Counted from the stretch's first letter, positions 8,898-18,224 are shown. The stretch: DNA of 64,000 nt from Terriglobales bacterium (GCA_025936825.1 JAICSO010000007.1:62001-126000), one strand, 5' to 3'. Numbers and translations: made by a program. Notes: generated by a model from the letters alone, not told the origin.

Positions 8898-8934
8898 CCT
8901 TACCATTACACCTATCCACAGCAGCCGTGGAAAT

Positions 8935-9669
8935 ATGCTCAGCCTGGTTGGAACAGGTCGGCTGACGTCCTCGTCCAAAGATCAACCGCAACAGCCGCTG
9001 GATGCCGGCACGGCAAGAATGCTCCACGATTTTAAGAACATGTTGCTCGTCGTGGTCGCCCATGCTGACCTGGCCATGGATTCCTTGCCTTCGGACCATC
9101 CCGGTCGCCGCCATGTGGAGAATTCCAAAAGCGCTGCTCAAAGTGCGGCTGCATTGCTCCATGAATTCACTTGCGGAGGACCAAACTGGACGGGTGTTCC
9201 TACGCTGAACTCAAAGCGGCCACAAGCAGCCGAACCGCCTGCTTGCGCCTCGCAGCCGCCTGCTCTCCGTCCTGGCCAACCTGCAACCATCCTGCTTGTC
9301 GAAGACGAGTCGCTCATCCTCAATTCGAACGCGGAATTCCTGAAGACGGCTGGTTACAACATCCTGTCCGCAGGAACTGGAGGCGAGGCCCTGGATTTAA
9401 TCGAAGGTTACAAAGCCCGAATCGATCTCCTGGTCACCGACATGGTGCTTCCGCAAGTCAGTGGCTCCGAACTGGCGGCTGCGATTGCTGCTTCTCATCC
9501 AGAGGCAGTGGTGCTTGCCATCTCCGGCCATCCCGAAGAGTACGTACTTCGACAGCCCGGAATCGACCATTACCTCGCCAAACCTTTTTCCCTTACGGAT
9601 CTACACGACAAAATTCTATCGATATTGCGCGAGAAAAATCCGACCTGCGGAGTCAACGCGGCAAGCTGA
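8935..9669 (+). CDS. H-box plus response-regulator receiver protein, C-terminal part of a frameshifted gene
   Basis: This half begins with the last PAS strand (MLSLVGTGR). It then has a histidine-kinase-like dimerisation helix with H31 in MLHDFKNMLLVVVAHADLAM, close to the HDFNNLL box of hybrid kinases. After a proline-rich linker comes a complete receiver domain: acidic pair ED (123-124), phospho-acceptor D169 in VTDMVLP, S197 and K216 in AKPF. The ATP-binding HATPase domain that should lie between the H-box and the receiver is absent. The protein could accept or pass phosphate but should not autophosphorylate. The frame is open upstream of 8935 back to about 8869 and continues the PAS domain. 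Confidence 0.7.
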   Translation: MLSLVGTGRLTSSSKDQPQQPLDAGTARMLHDFKNMLLVVVAHADLAMDSLPSDHPGRRHVENSKSAAQSAAALLHEFTCGGPNWTGVPTLNSKRPQAAEPPACASQPPALRPGQPATILLVEDESLILNSNAEFLKTAGYNILSAGTGGEALDLIEGYKARIDLLVTDMVLPQVSGSELAAAIAASHPEAVVLAISGHPEEYVLRQPGIDHYLAKPFSLTDLHDKILSILREKNPTCGVNAAS

Positions 9670-9683
9670 GCGGCTCTCGTATA

Positions 9684-11564
9684 ATGAGCCGCAGCATGGA
9701 TGTTTCCGAATCGCGCAGCGATGTCACCGAAAATCCGCAAAGCGCGCTGGCACAACCTTCAGCCGGCACCGTAATTCGTTATTCCTCCATCGGTCTCATT
9801 CTGTTGCTCTGGTTGGCTATTTACTTCGCGAGCAGCTTCAGTCCCGCGCTTCTGGATGATGTCGATACCGTCCACGCCGAAGCCGCGCGCGAAATGGTTC
9901 TCCGCCACGACTGGGTCACCCTTTATACCGACGGCATTCGCTATTTGGAGAAAGCGCCTTTGATGTATTGGGCTGTCGCCGCCAGCTACAAGGTTTTTGG
10001 CATCAGTGAATGGAGTACTCGCTTTCCTTTAATGCTGGGTGTGCTGGCTCTTCTTTTGGTCACCTATTATCTCGGCTCCATGGCTTACGGGGAGCGTGGT
10101 GGTCTGTACGCAGCTGTGGTTTTAGCGACATCGCTCGGTCCCTACATGTTCACGCGCTTTCAAATACCCGACGTCATCGTCGGGTTGTGGATGGCCCTGA
10201 GCGCACTCTTCTTCCTGAAATCACTGCTGCAGGAAACACCGTCGCGCTTGGTGTGCTGGGGATTTGCCACCACCTGTGCCTTGAACGTGCTGACAAAGAG
10301 CCTCATCGGACTCGTCTTTCCTTTCGGCGCAATTCTGCTGTACCTGATCCTTACCAAGAACCTTCGCCACATTCTGAAATTGCGGCTGATTTCCAGCACT
10401 GTTGTGTTTCTGGTGATTGCTGCGCCATGGCACATCCTGGCAGCGGTCCGGAATCCCACGCAGGTCACCGCCGCCGGAACCGTGAAAGGATTCTTGTGGT
10501 TCTATTTTGTTAACGAACAGTTCCTGCGTTATATCGGAAAGCGAGTCCCGCCCGGTTACGACACCGTTCCTCTGCTGATTTTCTGGGCGCTCACCATTCT
10601 TTGGGTCGCGCCGTGGATGGTTTTCCTTCTGTCCGCGCTAAAACGTGTGCCCCTTAAGTTCCGCCAATGGCGTGAACAGATGAGCCGCGAGCAGCAGATG
10701 AGCCTCTTCTTTCTCATCTGGGCAGTCGTGATTGTCGGATTTTTTACCTTCTCCACTCGCCAGGAGTACTACACCATTCCCGCTGTTCCCGCGCTTGCAC
10801 TATTGATTGGCGGATGGTTGGACAAGGAATCAGCCGCTCCTGAAGTCGAAGGGCGAGGCGGCCGAATTGCATCTTGGGTTCTATTTTCGATCGTCCTGGT
10901 CGGCTCCATTGTTGGCGCCGCGCTGCTGCTTTCCTCGAAGCCAGCTCCTGCAGGATCTGATCTGGCCGACCTGCTGAAGAAGAATCCCCAGGATTACAAC
11001 TTCTCTCTCGGGCACTTTCTCGACCTCACCCCAGAAGCTTTAGGCAAGTTCCGGCCACAATTGCTCGGAGCGATTTTGTCTCTCTTTGTTGGTGCGGGGC
11101 TGAACCTCATCCTTCGCTACAAACGCAAGCCTGCCTATGCCAATGTGATTCTCGCGGGAATGATGGTTGCTTTGCTCGCGTGCGTGCATTCCGCTTTCGT
11201 GATCTTCTCCCCGATTCTGTCGTCGAAGCCGCTTGCCGTCGCCGTCGAGAAGTACTACATGCCGGGCGATGTCATCGTTGTGGATGGCCAATATCACGAG
11301 GCCTCCACGCTCAACTTCTACCTCGAAACCCGCATCCGTGTGCTGCACGTTCCTAGCGGCAATCTCTGGTACGGCGCGAAATTCCCGGATGCCCCACACG
11401 TCTTCGAAACGCCTGAATCCTTTGCTCAACTCTGGGAAAGCCCGAGTACCGTCTTCGTCTGGACCGATCAGGACAACCCCAAAGAGCTCGTCGGATTGCC
11501 GCATTATCTGCTCGCGCGTGCTGGAGGGAAGTCGATCTTCACCAACCGGGAGCTGCGTCAGTGA
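9684..11564 (+). CDS. ArnT/PMT-type membrane glycosyltransferase
   Basis: A 626-residue polytopic glycosyltransferase of the dolichyl-phosphate-mannose/ArnT superfamily, using lipid-linked sugar donors. After the first helix (SSIGLILLLWLAIYF) comes the acidic loop LLDDVDTVHAEAAREMV, the usual catalytic region, then YLEKAPLMYW. About ten more helices follow, then a C-terminal soluble domain from about residue 500. The frame is open upstream to 9171 but there it overlaps the receiver gene; the ATG at 9684 or 9696 is preferred. A TATAAT at 9680-9685 overlaps the first of these, so a very short leader and the later start are possible. It is translationally coupled to the next gene. Confidence 0.82.
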   Translation: MSRSMDVSESRSDVTENPQSALAQPSAGTVIRYSSIGLILLLWLAIYFASSFSPALLDDVDTVHAEAAREMVLRHDWVTLYTDGIRYLEKAPLMYWAVAASYKVFGISEWSTRFPLMLGVLALLLVTYYLGSMAYGERGGLYAAVVLATSLGPYMFTRFQIPDVIVGLWMALSALFFLKSLLQETPSRLVCWGFATTCALNVLTKSLIGLVFPFGAILLYLILTKNLRHILKLRLISSTVVFLVIAAPWHILAAVRNPTQVTAAGTVKGFLWFYFVNEQFLRYIGKRVPPGYDTVPLLIFWALTILWVAPWMVFLLSALKRVPLKFRQWREQMSREQQMSLFFLIWAVVIVGFFTFSTRQEYYTIPAVPALALLIGGWLDKESAAPEVEGRGGRIASWVLFSIVLVGSIVGAALLLSSKPAPAGSDLADLLKKNPQDYNFSLGHFLDLTPEALGKFRPQLLGAILSLFVGAGLNLILRYKRKPAYANVILAGMMVALLACVHSAFVIFSPILSSKPLAVAVEKYYMPGDVIVVDGQYHEASTLNFYLETRIRVLHVPSGNLWYGAKFPDAPHVFETPESFAQLWESPSTVFVWTDQDNPKELVGLPHYLLARAGGKSIFTNRELRQ

Positions 11565-12715
11565 CGATCGTCGTCCTCGTCCTGGTCGCACTCAATCTTG
11601 GCACCATCATTTTCAGTTTTCTTGCAATCTTAGCGGCGAAGCGATATCGTGCAGCTGTTCCGGCTCCACTCAAATCAGCCGAACCAATCAGCATCCTCAA
11701 GCCCCTTGCTGGACTCGATGATTCCCTCGAATCGAACCTGCGAACCTTCTTTGAGCAGGATTATCCAGATTTCGAAATTCTTTTCGCTGTTCGGGAAGCT
11801 CATGATCCTGCTCTTGCGGTCGTGAAGAAGCTTCAGGCGGAGCATCCCCGAATTCGATCGCAGGTTTTGGTTACCGGCGAGCCGCCATATCCCAACGCGA
11901 AAGTATTCAGCCTTGACCTGATGCTGTCCAAAGCCGCCAACGATCTCGTCGTCATGAGCGACAGCGACATCCGCGTAACTCCAACTTTGTTGCGCACCGT
12001 TGCGGCCGAGTTCCAGGATCCCTCGCTCGGAGTTGCGACTTGCCCGTACCGTGCTGTTCCGGGAGCGAGCATTTGGTCGCGCCTGGAGGCCACCGGCATG
12101 AACACCGATTTCATCGCGGGAATGCTTGTGGCACGCATGCTTGAAGGTGTGAAGTTCGCTGTTGGCCCCACCATCGCTGCGCGTCGTCACGTGCTTCAGG
12201 CAATTGGCGGGTTCGATCGTCTGAAGGACTACTTAGCCGAGGACTTCATGATGGGCAAGCTCGCCGCCGAGGCCGGACACGGCGTGATCCTGTCCTCTTA
12301 CGTGATTGAGCATCACATCGGCAATTCAAATTTCCGCCAGAATTTGACTCACCGTCTGCGATGGGTGCGCAGCACTCGCCGCTCTCGACCCGCCGGATAC
12401 ATTGGCCAGTTGTTCACCATGCCGCTGCCGATCGCAGTCGCACTGCTCATCGCCAATCACCATTGGTGGCCGGTATCAGCCCTCGCGATTGTCATTCGCT
12501 TCGTTGCCGCTTCCATCATGTCGCGGAGGGTCTTGCGTCGACGACTCAACTGGCTCCTTCTTCCATGCGAGGACTTCTTTGCCTTCTTTTGTTGGATCGC
12601 CGGATTCTGGGGAAAGACGATCCATTGGCGCGGGCGCGATTACCTGTTATTCAAAGACGGCACATTCAAGCCGCTTGCGACCGCTGTTTCGACGACCGCA
12701 CCGCAGGCGCGCTGA
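11561..12715 (+). CDS. GT21 ceramide glucosyltransferase-like (HpnI-like) glycosyltransferase
   Basis: A 384-residue family 2/21 glycosyltransferase. An N-terminal membrane helix precedes the catalytic core with SILKPLAGLDDSLESNL, the DSD metal/nucleotide site at 134-136 (VMSDSDIRV), LAEDFMMG (EDF 227-229) and the RLRWVR box at 265-270. Two or three helices follow at the C-terminus. The family includes ceramide glucosyltransferases and the hopanoid-linked HpnI, which attaches N-acetylglucosamine to bacteriohopanetetrol; which lipid is used here is not shown. The GTG start overlaps the stop of the upstream ArnT-like gene (GTGA), so the two are coupled and probably work on one glycolipid. Confidence 0.8.
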   Translation: MTIVVLVLVALNLGTIIFSFLAILAAKRYRAAVPAPLKSAEPISILKPLAGLDDSLESNLRTFFEQDYPDFEILFAVREAHDPALAVVKKLQAEHPRIRSQVLVTGEPPYPNAKVFSLDLMLSKAANDLVVMSDSDIRVTPTLLRTVAAEFQDPSLGVATCPYRAVPGASIWSRLEATGMNTDFIAGMLVARMLEGVKFAVGPTIAARRHVLQAIGGFDRLKDYLAEDFMMGKLAAEAGHGVILSSYVIEHHIGNSNFRQNLTHRLRWVRSTRRSRPAGYIGQLFTMPLPIAVALLIANHHWWPVSALAIVIRFVAASIMSRRVLRRRLNWLLLPCEDFFAFFCWIAGFWGKTIHWRGRDYLLFKDGTFKPLATAVSTTAPQAR

Positions 12716-12727
12716 GCCTCGGCACAC

Positions 12728-13921
12728 TCAGACGACCCGTGTCAGGCGCCCCCGCTCTAATGTGAACTTTTCGCCGCGCCAGGTGATTTTCTTTCCCGCC
12801 CAGCCCGCCACCCACACGCCGAGCGCCACAAAGTCACGAATCGGCAGTAGCCATACGAAAGCAGGCTTCTCCTGCAAAACAAGGCGAGAGCTCACAACTG
12901 CCATTGCCATGCGTGCGACAAGTGCCGCCACAAACAGGCCCATGCTCAGTCGATTCCGCCACACACACAATTCCGCAACGGCCCACGGAAGCGTGAAAGT
13001 AAGCAGCAAACCAGCGTATCCCGAGGGCCGAGAGGCGTGGATGGTTCGTGCCCATCGCAATTGGTGGGTGATAAATCCGGCTAAGTCGTAATCCGGAAGA
13101 TGCGTCTCGACAACCGAGCGCGACAGCACTACTTTCTTGTGCTGCGCGATCCGGTGCCCGAGTTCGTAATCATCTGCAAGGTAGTCGACGATGGACTCGA
13201 ACCCGCCAATTTCCTGCAAGTCGCTTTTCCGAAACGCCAGCGTGGAACCCAGTCCGAAGTGGATGCCATTCTCGATGAGATTCGCTGTGAGCACGCCCGG
13301 CACGAAATCCGTGCTGATCCCCAGCGACTCAAGCTTCGATGCGAGGGTCCGCCCAGCAGTCCCGCGATACAGGCACGTGACCAGTCCCGTATTTGACTGC
13401 TGCAGTTCAGTTATGATCGTCCGCAGATAGTCAGGCTCTACGCGAATATCGCTGTCGTTGACGACGAGGAACTCTGCTTTGGCCGCAGCTGCCAATTGAA
13501 TCAGGCTGCTGACCTTGCCATTCGCCCCTAGCCGTTTATCGCAAAGCACCATCCGGATCTTCGCTTCCGGAAATTCACGAATGAGTCGCTCGACAACCGG
13601 AACCGCTGGGTCGTTTGCCTCCGTAACTCCACAAATCATCTCGTACTCGGGAGACTCTTGGACACAATGCGATCGCAGCGCTTCATACATTTCCGGATCG
13701 GCGCCCTTGAGTGGTTTCAGAATTGAAACGGGTGGAAAGCTGGTTGCGACTGACGAACCTGCTTTTCTTTGTCGAGCGAACCTGACGCCGGCGAAAGTCG
13801 CGAGCAAGCAGTACCCAATGCTCGCAATGGTCGCGATTGCCGGGACCGCTCGCAACGCTTCACCTGTGGAAAGGAGCACGAGCAATTTTCCATGTAGAAG
13901 CTCCACGAAAGCAAACCTCAC
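12728..13921 (-). CDS. GT21 ceramide glucosyltransferase-like glycosyltransferase, second copy
   Basis: A 397-residue paralogue of the neighbouring GT21 protein, on the opposite strand and tail-to-tail with only 12 bp between stops. It has the same layout: N-terminal helix, [20 protein letters not shown] at 156-158 ([11 protein letters not shown]), LADDYELG in place of LAEDFMMG, and [18 protein letters not shown]. The start codon is a GTG (13919-13921); no in-frame ATG lies near. Sequence identity with the other copy is moderate, so this is an old duplication or two separate functions, such as two sugars on the same or different lipids. Confidence 0.8.
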   Translation of the reverse strand: MRFAFVELLHGKLLVLLSTGEALRAVPAIATIASIGYCLLATFAGVRFARQRKAGSSVATSFPPVSILKPLKGADPEMYEALRSHCVQESPEYEMICGVTEANDPAVPVVERLIREFPEAKIRMVLCDKRLGANGKVSSLIQLAAAAKAEFLVVNDSDIRVEPDYLRTIITELQQSNTGLVTCLYRGTAGRTLASKLESLGISTDFVPGVLTANLIENGIHFGLGSTLAFRKSDLQEIGGFESIVDYLADDYELGHRIAQHKKVVLSRSVVETHLPDYDLAGFITHQLRWARTIHASRPSGYAGLLLTFTLPWAVAELCVWRNRLSMGLFVAALVARMAMAVVSSRLVLQEKPAFVWLLPIRDFVALGVWVAGWAGKKITWRGEKFTLERGRLTRVV

Positions 13922-13971
13922 GAATCTCGATTCTCACGTCTTCGGTTTCCTGGCCCTGCTACCATCCAATC

Positions 13972-14760
13972 GTGCCATTGGTTGAAGTTCGCAATCTGAC
14001 CAAGGTCTTCTCCTCCACGGCGACTGCATTCTCTGCGCGCAGAGCCGAAGTCCGCGCCGTTGACGATGTCTCGCTGGAGATTCATGCAGGAGAGACGCTT
14101 GGGCTGGTGGGCGAATCCGGTTCTGGCAAGAGCACTCTCGGACGGCTGATCCTCCGCCTGATCAAACCCACCTCAGGCAGCGTTCACTTCGACGGCCGCG
14201 ACCTACTTCCCACTTCAGGGCGACAAATGCGGGCCCTTCGCCGCGACATGCAGATCATCTTTCAGGATCCTTTCGGATCGCTCGATCCCCGCATGCGGAT
14301 CGCGGACCTGATTGCCGAGCCGCTCATTATCCATGGCCAGGGCAAACGAAACGAGGTCAACGCGAGAGTCGCGGAGTTGCTCCGCATCGTTGGCCTCGAC
14401 GCGTCCGCCTCAGACCGGTATCCTCACGAATTCAGCGGAGGCCAGCGTCAACGCATCGTAATTGCGCGGGCGCTCGCACTACGGCCCAAGTTCATAGTCT
14501 GCGATGAACCGGTTTCAGCGCTCGATGTCAGCGTGGGAGCACAGATTGTTAACCTGCTCGCACAACTGCAGAGAGACTTCGGACTCACGTACCTCTTTAT
14601 CTCGCACTCGATGCCGATCGTCCGTTATCTCTCGACACGAATCGCGGTGATGTATCGCGGGAAAATTCTCGAGGTCAACTCAACAGAAGAGATCACCGCT
14701 CAGCCCCAGAACGCTTATACGAAAACCCTGTTGGGCGCCACGCCTGAGATTGTGCTGTAG
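13972..14760 (+). CDS. Oligopeptide/dipeptide-type ABC transporter ATP-binding protein
   Basis: A 262-residue ABC ATPase of the OppF/DppF type. Walker A is GESGSGKST (47-55), the Q-loop is in [15 protein letters not shown], the signature is FSGGQRQR (154-161), and Walker B is [12 protein letters not shown]. The pairing of [11 protein letters not shown] and [10 protein letters not shown] is typical of peptide and nickel importers. No permease, binding protein or OppD partner is nearby, so it is an orphan here. The frame extends to 13837 but that overlaps the divergent GT21 gene; the GTG at 13972 matches the family N-terminus ([12 protein letters not shown]). Confidence 0.82.
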   Translation: MPLVEVRNLTKVFSSTATAFSARRAEVRAVDDVSLEIHAGETLGLVGESGSGKSTLGRLILRLIKPTSGSVHFDGRDLLPTSGRQMRALRRDMQIIFQDPFGSLDPRMRIADLIAEPLIIHGQGKRNEVNARVAELLRIVGLDASASDRYPHEFSGGQRQRIVIARALALRPKFIVCDEPVSALDVSVGAQIVNLLAQLQRDFGLTYLFISHSMPIVRYLSTRIAVMYRGKILEVNSTEEITAQPQNAYTKTLLGATPEIVL

Positions 14761-14774
14761 TTGTTTGTTCAGAG

Positions 14775-14870
14775 TCGTCGGTATTCTTTGCGAACTTTGC
14801 ATACTTTGCGGTTGGAGTCTTTGGGATAAATCGCAAAGAACGCAAAGGACGCAAAGAAATACGTCGCATG
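14775..14870. repeat. Inverted repeat of the 'tttgcg...cgcaaa' family
   Basis: The arm ttctttgcgaactttgcatactttgcgg pairs with cgcaaagaacgcaaaggacgcaaagaa. A second copy of this family lies at 25575-25655. It follows the ABC ATPase gene and may act as a terminator for it or for the convergent gene ending at 14888. Confidence 0.6.
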
Positions 14871-14887
14871 AGGACTTCCAGACTGCA

Positions 14888-15565
14888 TCAGTACTCGATC
14901 AGAATGAACCTCGCCGTGTCGCGTCCCGTATTCGTCAGAGTACCTGCGTTTACGTTTGTGAAGTCCTGCGCATTAAGACTGACGTTCTGAGCCCCGGCCT
15001 GCTCCATCGTCAGGTCATTCAGCGCGACCAGGAGATGTTGCGCCCGACTTATCCGGATCGCCTCACCAGTCGCCAGCTGCACCCGCGAAAACTTCACACC
15101 ACCGGCAACGAAGGAAACTGCCCATGTCGGCTTCACTGACCCGAGGTCAGGCGGGAACATGTCCGGCGCGGAATAATCAATCATGGGATCGTAGTCCACG
15201 CCGCGCCGCAACTCGACCACCAGTTCGCGGAACGTGTTCCCCGACTCATTTCGTACCACCTGCTGCTGTGGCTGATACACGATCTGCGCTTCGGCCCCGT
15301 GCCAATCGCGGCTGAAAGTCCCTTTTCCTTCCGGGATCATGGAACTGCGGCCTTCGCCTAAAGCAATGTAGACATAAGGTCCGCCATAGCAGAACGAATC
15401 CGTGCTCGCGATGCGCGGCAACTCAAGCAGCAACACGCGTACCTGCGCCGAGTCCAACACAACCCTATGATGCGGTTCATCGGCGGCGTCTCGGCAGATT
15501 GCAGATTGCGAATAAGCGGACGGGCAAAACGTAAGTAAGAATAGTCCGAGGATAAGATTTCGCAT
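14888..15565 (-). CDS. Secreted cupin-like hypothetical protein
   Basis: A 225-residue protein with a clear signal peptide (MRNLILGLFLLTFCPSAYSQ, cleavage near residue 20). The body has strands like HHRVVLDSAQVRVLLLELP and a second half EAIRISRAQHLLVALNDLTM, suggesting two small beta-barrel (cupin-like) modules. No metal-binding histidine cluster is obvious. The longer frame up to 15697 lacks a signal peptide and is rejected. Function is unknown. Confidence 0.6.
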   Translation of the reverse strand: MRNLILGLFLLTFCPSAYSQSAICRDAADEPHHRVVLDSAQVRVLLLELPRIASTDSFCYGGPYVYIALGEGRSSMIPEGKGTFSRDWHGAEAQIVYQPQQQVVRNESGNTFRELVVELRRGVDYDPMIDYSAPDMFPPDLGSVKPTWAVSFVAGGVKFSRVQLATGEAIRISRAQHLLVALNDLTMEQAGAQNVSLNAQDFTNVNAGTLTNTGRDTARFILIEY

Positions 15566-15674
15566 ACCAACATTCTCGGCCTGCATCAACCTCGAACCAA
15601 CGTTACTTAGGTCGCCGGACTTCCTCGCGAACTCGTACCAAATACATGACGGGGTGAAGGTCGCCGAAAACGCG

Positions 15675-15850
15675 AAAATCTTCACCACGGAGGACACAGA
15701 GTCTCACGGAGGAAAACCACAGAGGAATGCAAGCCGAAATGGGAGGCCAGGCAGAGCCGAAGAGGAACAGGCAGAAGCGGTGACGCACCTGGGCTCCTCT
15801 GTGGCGTTCCTCTGTGTAGTGTTCTCTGTGGTAAAGGTTTTGTTTTTGTT
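15675..15850. repeat. Inverted repeat of the 'accacagaggacacagag' family
   Basis: ttcaccacggaggacacagagtctcacggagg and aaaaccacagagg on the left face cctctgtggcgttcctctgtgtagtgttctctgtgg on the right. Related sequence lies at 23163-23240 and 38095-38150. It precedes the EamA transporter gene and produces a spurious upstream extension of that reading frame. Confidence 0.6.
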
Positions 15851-15878
15851 CTTTCTGTTACTTTCTATTGATCCTGCC

Positions 15879-16724
15879 ATGGCCATCAGTCCCCAATTCG
15901 CGTCGGCGTCGTACGCGCTCGGCGCTGTCTGCACCTGGGGTATCAGCGACTTCCTCGGCGGATACGTCGCACGCCGCTTCCAGGCGTTTTTTCTAGCGGC
16001 GCTCGGCCACCTCAGCGGCACGATTCTGATGGTCACAATCGCGCTGTCAGCACACGAACCTTTCCCTCCGCAATCGCACCTGATCTGGGCAGCTGCGGCG
16101 GGTGTCGCCGGCGGGCTCGCCCTCGCGTTCTTTTATCGCGCACTCTCACAGGGGAACATGGGAATTGCCGCGCCAGTCGGCGCGGTTCTCAGTGCTGGCA
16201 TACCGACTGTCATTGGAATTGCGCGGGAAGGATTTCCGGGCTACGTGCCATGCGCCGGTTTCGGTCTCGCTCTGCTCGGGATCTGGCTCGTCTCCAGGCC
16301 TGAAGACTCCTCCCGTCCAAAGGGATTGATGTTGGCAGTAGCGGCCGGGATCGGCTTCGCGCTGTTTTACATCTTCATCAAGAAGACCGGCAGCGGCGAC
16401 GCATTCTGGATTGCCGCCATTGCTCGTACCGCCTCGTTCGCGATCACGGGGACCATCACTCTCGCAGGGCGCCGGTTCACTCCTTTTTATTTGGGAGGCC
16501 TCTGGCTGGGATTGCTGGCGGGCTGTGTCGACGTTTCCGGCACAGCTTTCTTCGTTCGTGCCAGCCAGACCGGACGCTTAGACACCGCCGTCGTGCTCAG
16601 TTCTCTCTATCCGGCCATTACGGTTCTCATGGCCCGAATCTTCTTGCATGAACATTTCACTCGCTGGAAGGCGGTGGGAATCCTGGCGGCGCTGGTGGCG
16701 ATACCGATGATCGCCAAGCCTTGA
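15879..16724 (+). CDS. EamA/DMT superfamily transporter
   Basis: A 281-residue inner-membrane protein with about ten helices arranged as two EamA halves, as in drug/metabolite transporters (RhaT/YdcZ/RarD-type). The first half includes YALGAVCTWGISDFLGGYVA and the second AVAAGIGFALFYIFIKK and SSLYPAITVLMARIFLHE, the last being the usual end of an EamA domain. The substrate is unknown. The ATG at 15879 starts the first helix; the open frame upstream is repeat DNA. Confidence 0.82.
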   Translation: MAISPQFASASYALGAVCTWGISDFLGGYVARRFQAFFLAALGHLSGTILMVTIALSAHEPFPPQSHLIWAAAAGVAGGLALAFFYRALSQGNMGIAAPVGAVLSAGIPTVIGIAREGFPGYVPCAGFGLALLGIWLVSRPEDSSRPKGLMLAVAAGIGFALFYIFIKKTGSGDAFWIAAIARTASFAITGTITLAGRRFTPFYLGGLWLGLLAGCVDVSGTAFFVRASQTGRLDTAVVLSSLYPAITVLMARIFLHEHFTRWKAVGILAALVAIPMIAKP

Positions 16725-16734
16725 ACCAAGCAAT

Positions 16735-17184
16735 CTATCCGACTTTGACGTGCTTCTTGGCCTCGCCGCATTCCTCGCATGGGCAGATGTCGCGCAGCCA
16801 TTGCCACGAATAAATCCCTAACTCATGGGAATCGTTCCATTGGAATTTGATTGCGTACTTGCCCACGCCTTCCGCCGCCAATGCTTTCACTGCGGGCTTG
16901 TACATGGGCAACTCGCCGGGCTTGGCAACCGCAGCATGGCCGGGTTCCCGGTGGGTTTTCGTGCGCTCCTCATCACACAGCGCGCAAGGGCAGGCATCGC
17001 GCAGGAAGGGAAAGGTGTACTTGGACAGGTGTCCGTCCTTCCATTCGATCTCGACACCCGTTCCCTCTTTCAGGTGTACCTTCACCGCCTTGGGATCCGC
17101 CGAAGCCACGGTTTTCAGTATCGCAGAATTAGAGAGAGGCTTGGGAATATCGTCAGCCTCTTGTGGTGCGCCGACTAACTTCAT
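16735..17184 (-). CDS. DUF971 (gamma-butyrobetaine hydroxylase N-terminal-like) protein
   Basis: A 149-residue protein whose body (VKVHLKEGTGVEIEWKDGHLSKYTFPFLRDACPC) matches the DUF971 fold found alone in bacteria and at the N-terminus of gamma-butyrobetaine hydroxylase, where cysteines and a histidine bind zinc. Two near-identical cysteine turns are present, RDACPCALC about one third in and RDICPCEEC near the end. Stand-alone DUF971 proteins are often near iron-sulfur maturation genes, but not here. Role unknown; the family call is firm. Confidence 0.8.
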   Translation of the reverse strand: MKLVGAPQEADDIPKPLSNSAILKTVASADPKAVKVHLKEGTGVEIEWKDGHLSKYTFPFLRDACPCALCDEERTKTHREPGHAAVAKPGELPMYKPAVKALAAEGVGKYAIKFQWNDSHELGIYSWQWLRDICPCEECGEAKKHVKVG

Positions 17185-17280
17185 TACGACGGATCAACAC
17201 GGATTCCTTTCCTGCTTCTGATGATCCCCGTTCATCCGTGTGAATCGTGGGGCTGAAGTCCCTGCCGCTGCGGTGCGCAA

Positions 17281-18162
17281 CTACGGCCTGATTCCCACCA
17301 CCGCCATCATCCGCCCGGTTTTACCTTTCTCTGCGCGGTGCGAGAAGAACAACTCCGGCTTGCAGGATGTGCACATGCCTAAATCTGAGATGTTGCGACC
17401 CAGGACGCCAGCATCCAGCAATTGCCGCCGGTTGGCCTCCGCCAGATCAAGGAATATCGTCTTGGGCAAATCGCTGTGCCCGGGAGCGCGCGCCGTCAGG
17501 AACAGCAGCGGATATCTCTCGTGGATCTCGTTCCGCTCTTTAGTTTCCCGGAACAACTCGGAGCCGTAAGCGAACTGTGCTTGAAACGTGTCTTTGACCT
17601 CTGGTCCAACCTGGTAGCAGCAGCTCCGAATTCCCGGACCAATTGCCGCCCGCAGTTGCGCCGGATCGCTTCCGAAATGCTTCCGCATCTCGCCGACGCC
17701 CTTTTCGACAATGCGTTTCACAGTTCCGCGCCACCCGGCGTGAAAAACTCCCACCGCACGATGCTTGGGATCGACCACAATCACCGGCAGGCAATCAGCT
17801 GTGAGCACCGCAAGCAGCAGGCCCGGAGTTTTGGTAATCAGGCCGTCACCCGCGAGCGGATGCTCCGAAGCCTGCGAAACGCAATGAATGAGATCAGAAT
17901 GCACCTGGCGCAGATTCGTCAGTTCCCATGCGGACTTGCTGCCCTTGGTTACCGCCGAGACCAATGCGTTTCGATTCTTCGCAACAGCCGTCCTCTCATC
18001 GTGAACAGTGAATCCGAGATTCAGACTTCCCTTGCCGTACATCCGAGAGGCCCCGCCTTGCCGCGTGCTGAATCCGTGCACCAGCCACGAAATACGCGAC
18101 AATGGCGGCGCTTGCAGAATCGTAATCTTGGGTGTTGTCTTTCGCTTGCTTGCGGCGGGCAC
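17281..18162 (-). CDS. pgeF: PgeF/YfiH family laccase-domain protein (peptidoglycan editing factor)
   Basis: A 293-residue member of the YfiH/PgeF family (Cu-oxidase_4, once called polyphenol oxidase). Seen are HGFSTRQGGAS, LRQVHSD, LTADCLPVIVVDP followed by AVGVFHAGWRGTVKRIVEKG, and GPGIRSCCYQVG, which supply the His/Cys metal site. Known members remove wrongly inserted serine from peptidoglycan precursors or act as purine nucleoside phosphorylases. The gene is on the minus strand with its start 62 bp from the divergent S10 peptidase gene. Length is somewhat above the usual 240-260 because of N-terminal and internal additions. Confidence 0.88.
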   Translation of the reverse strand: MPAASKRKTTPKITILQAPPLSRISWLVHGFSTRQGGASRMYGKGSLNLGFTVHDERTAVAKNRNALVSAVTKGSKSAWELTNLRQVHSDLIHCVSQASEHPLAGDGLITKTPGLLLAVLTADCLPVIVVDPKHRAVGVFHAGWRGTVKRIVEKGVGEMRKHFGSDPAQLRAAIGPGIRSCCYQVGPEVKDTFQAQFAYGSELFRETKERNEIHERYPLLFLTARAPGHSDLPKTIFLDLAEANRRQLLDAGVLGRNISDLGMCTSCKPELFFSHRAEKGKTGRMMAVVGIRP

Positions 18163-18183
18163 GCTTCCATCTTAGCAACATCG

Positions 18184-18189
18184 TATAAT
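18184..18189 (+). promoter_or_regulatory. Possible -10 box upstream of the S10 peptidase gene
   Basis: TATAAT lies 35 bases before the start in the short divergent region shared with pgeF. No good -35 box is seen at 16-18 bp, so the call rests on the -10 match and position. Confidence 0.3.
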
Positions 18190-18224
18190 CGGCGATTCGT
18201 GCGATTCCCAGTGCCGGAGCCAAC

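Noticed and set aside
9171-9683. N-terminal extension of the ArnT-like protein
   Set aside because: It overlaps the conserved receiver domain in another frame; protein-like membrane sequence starts only after 9684.
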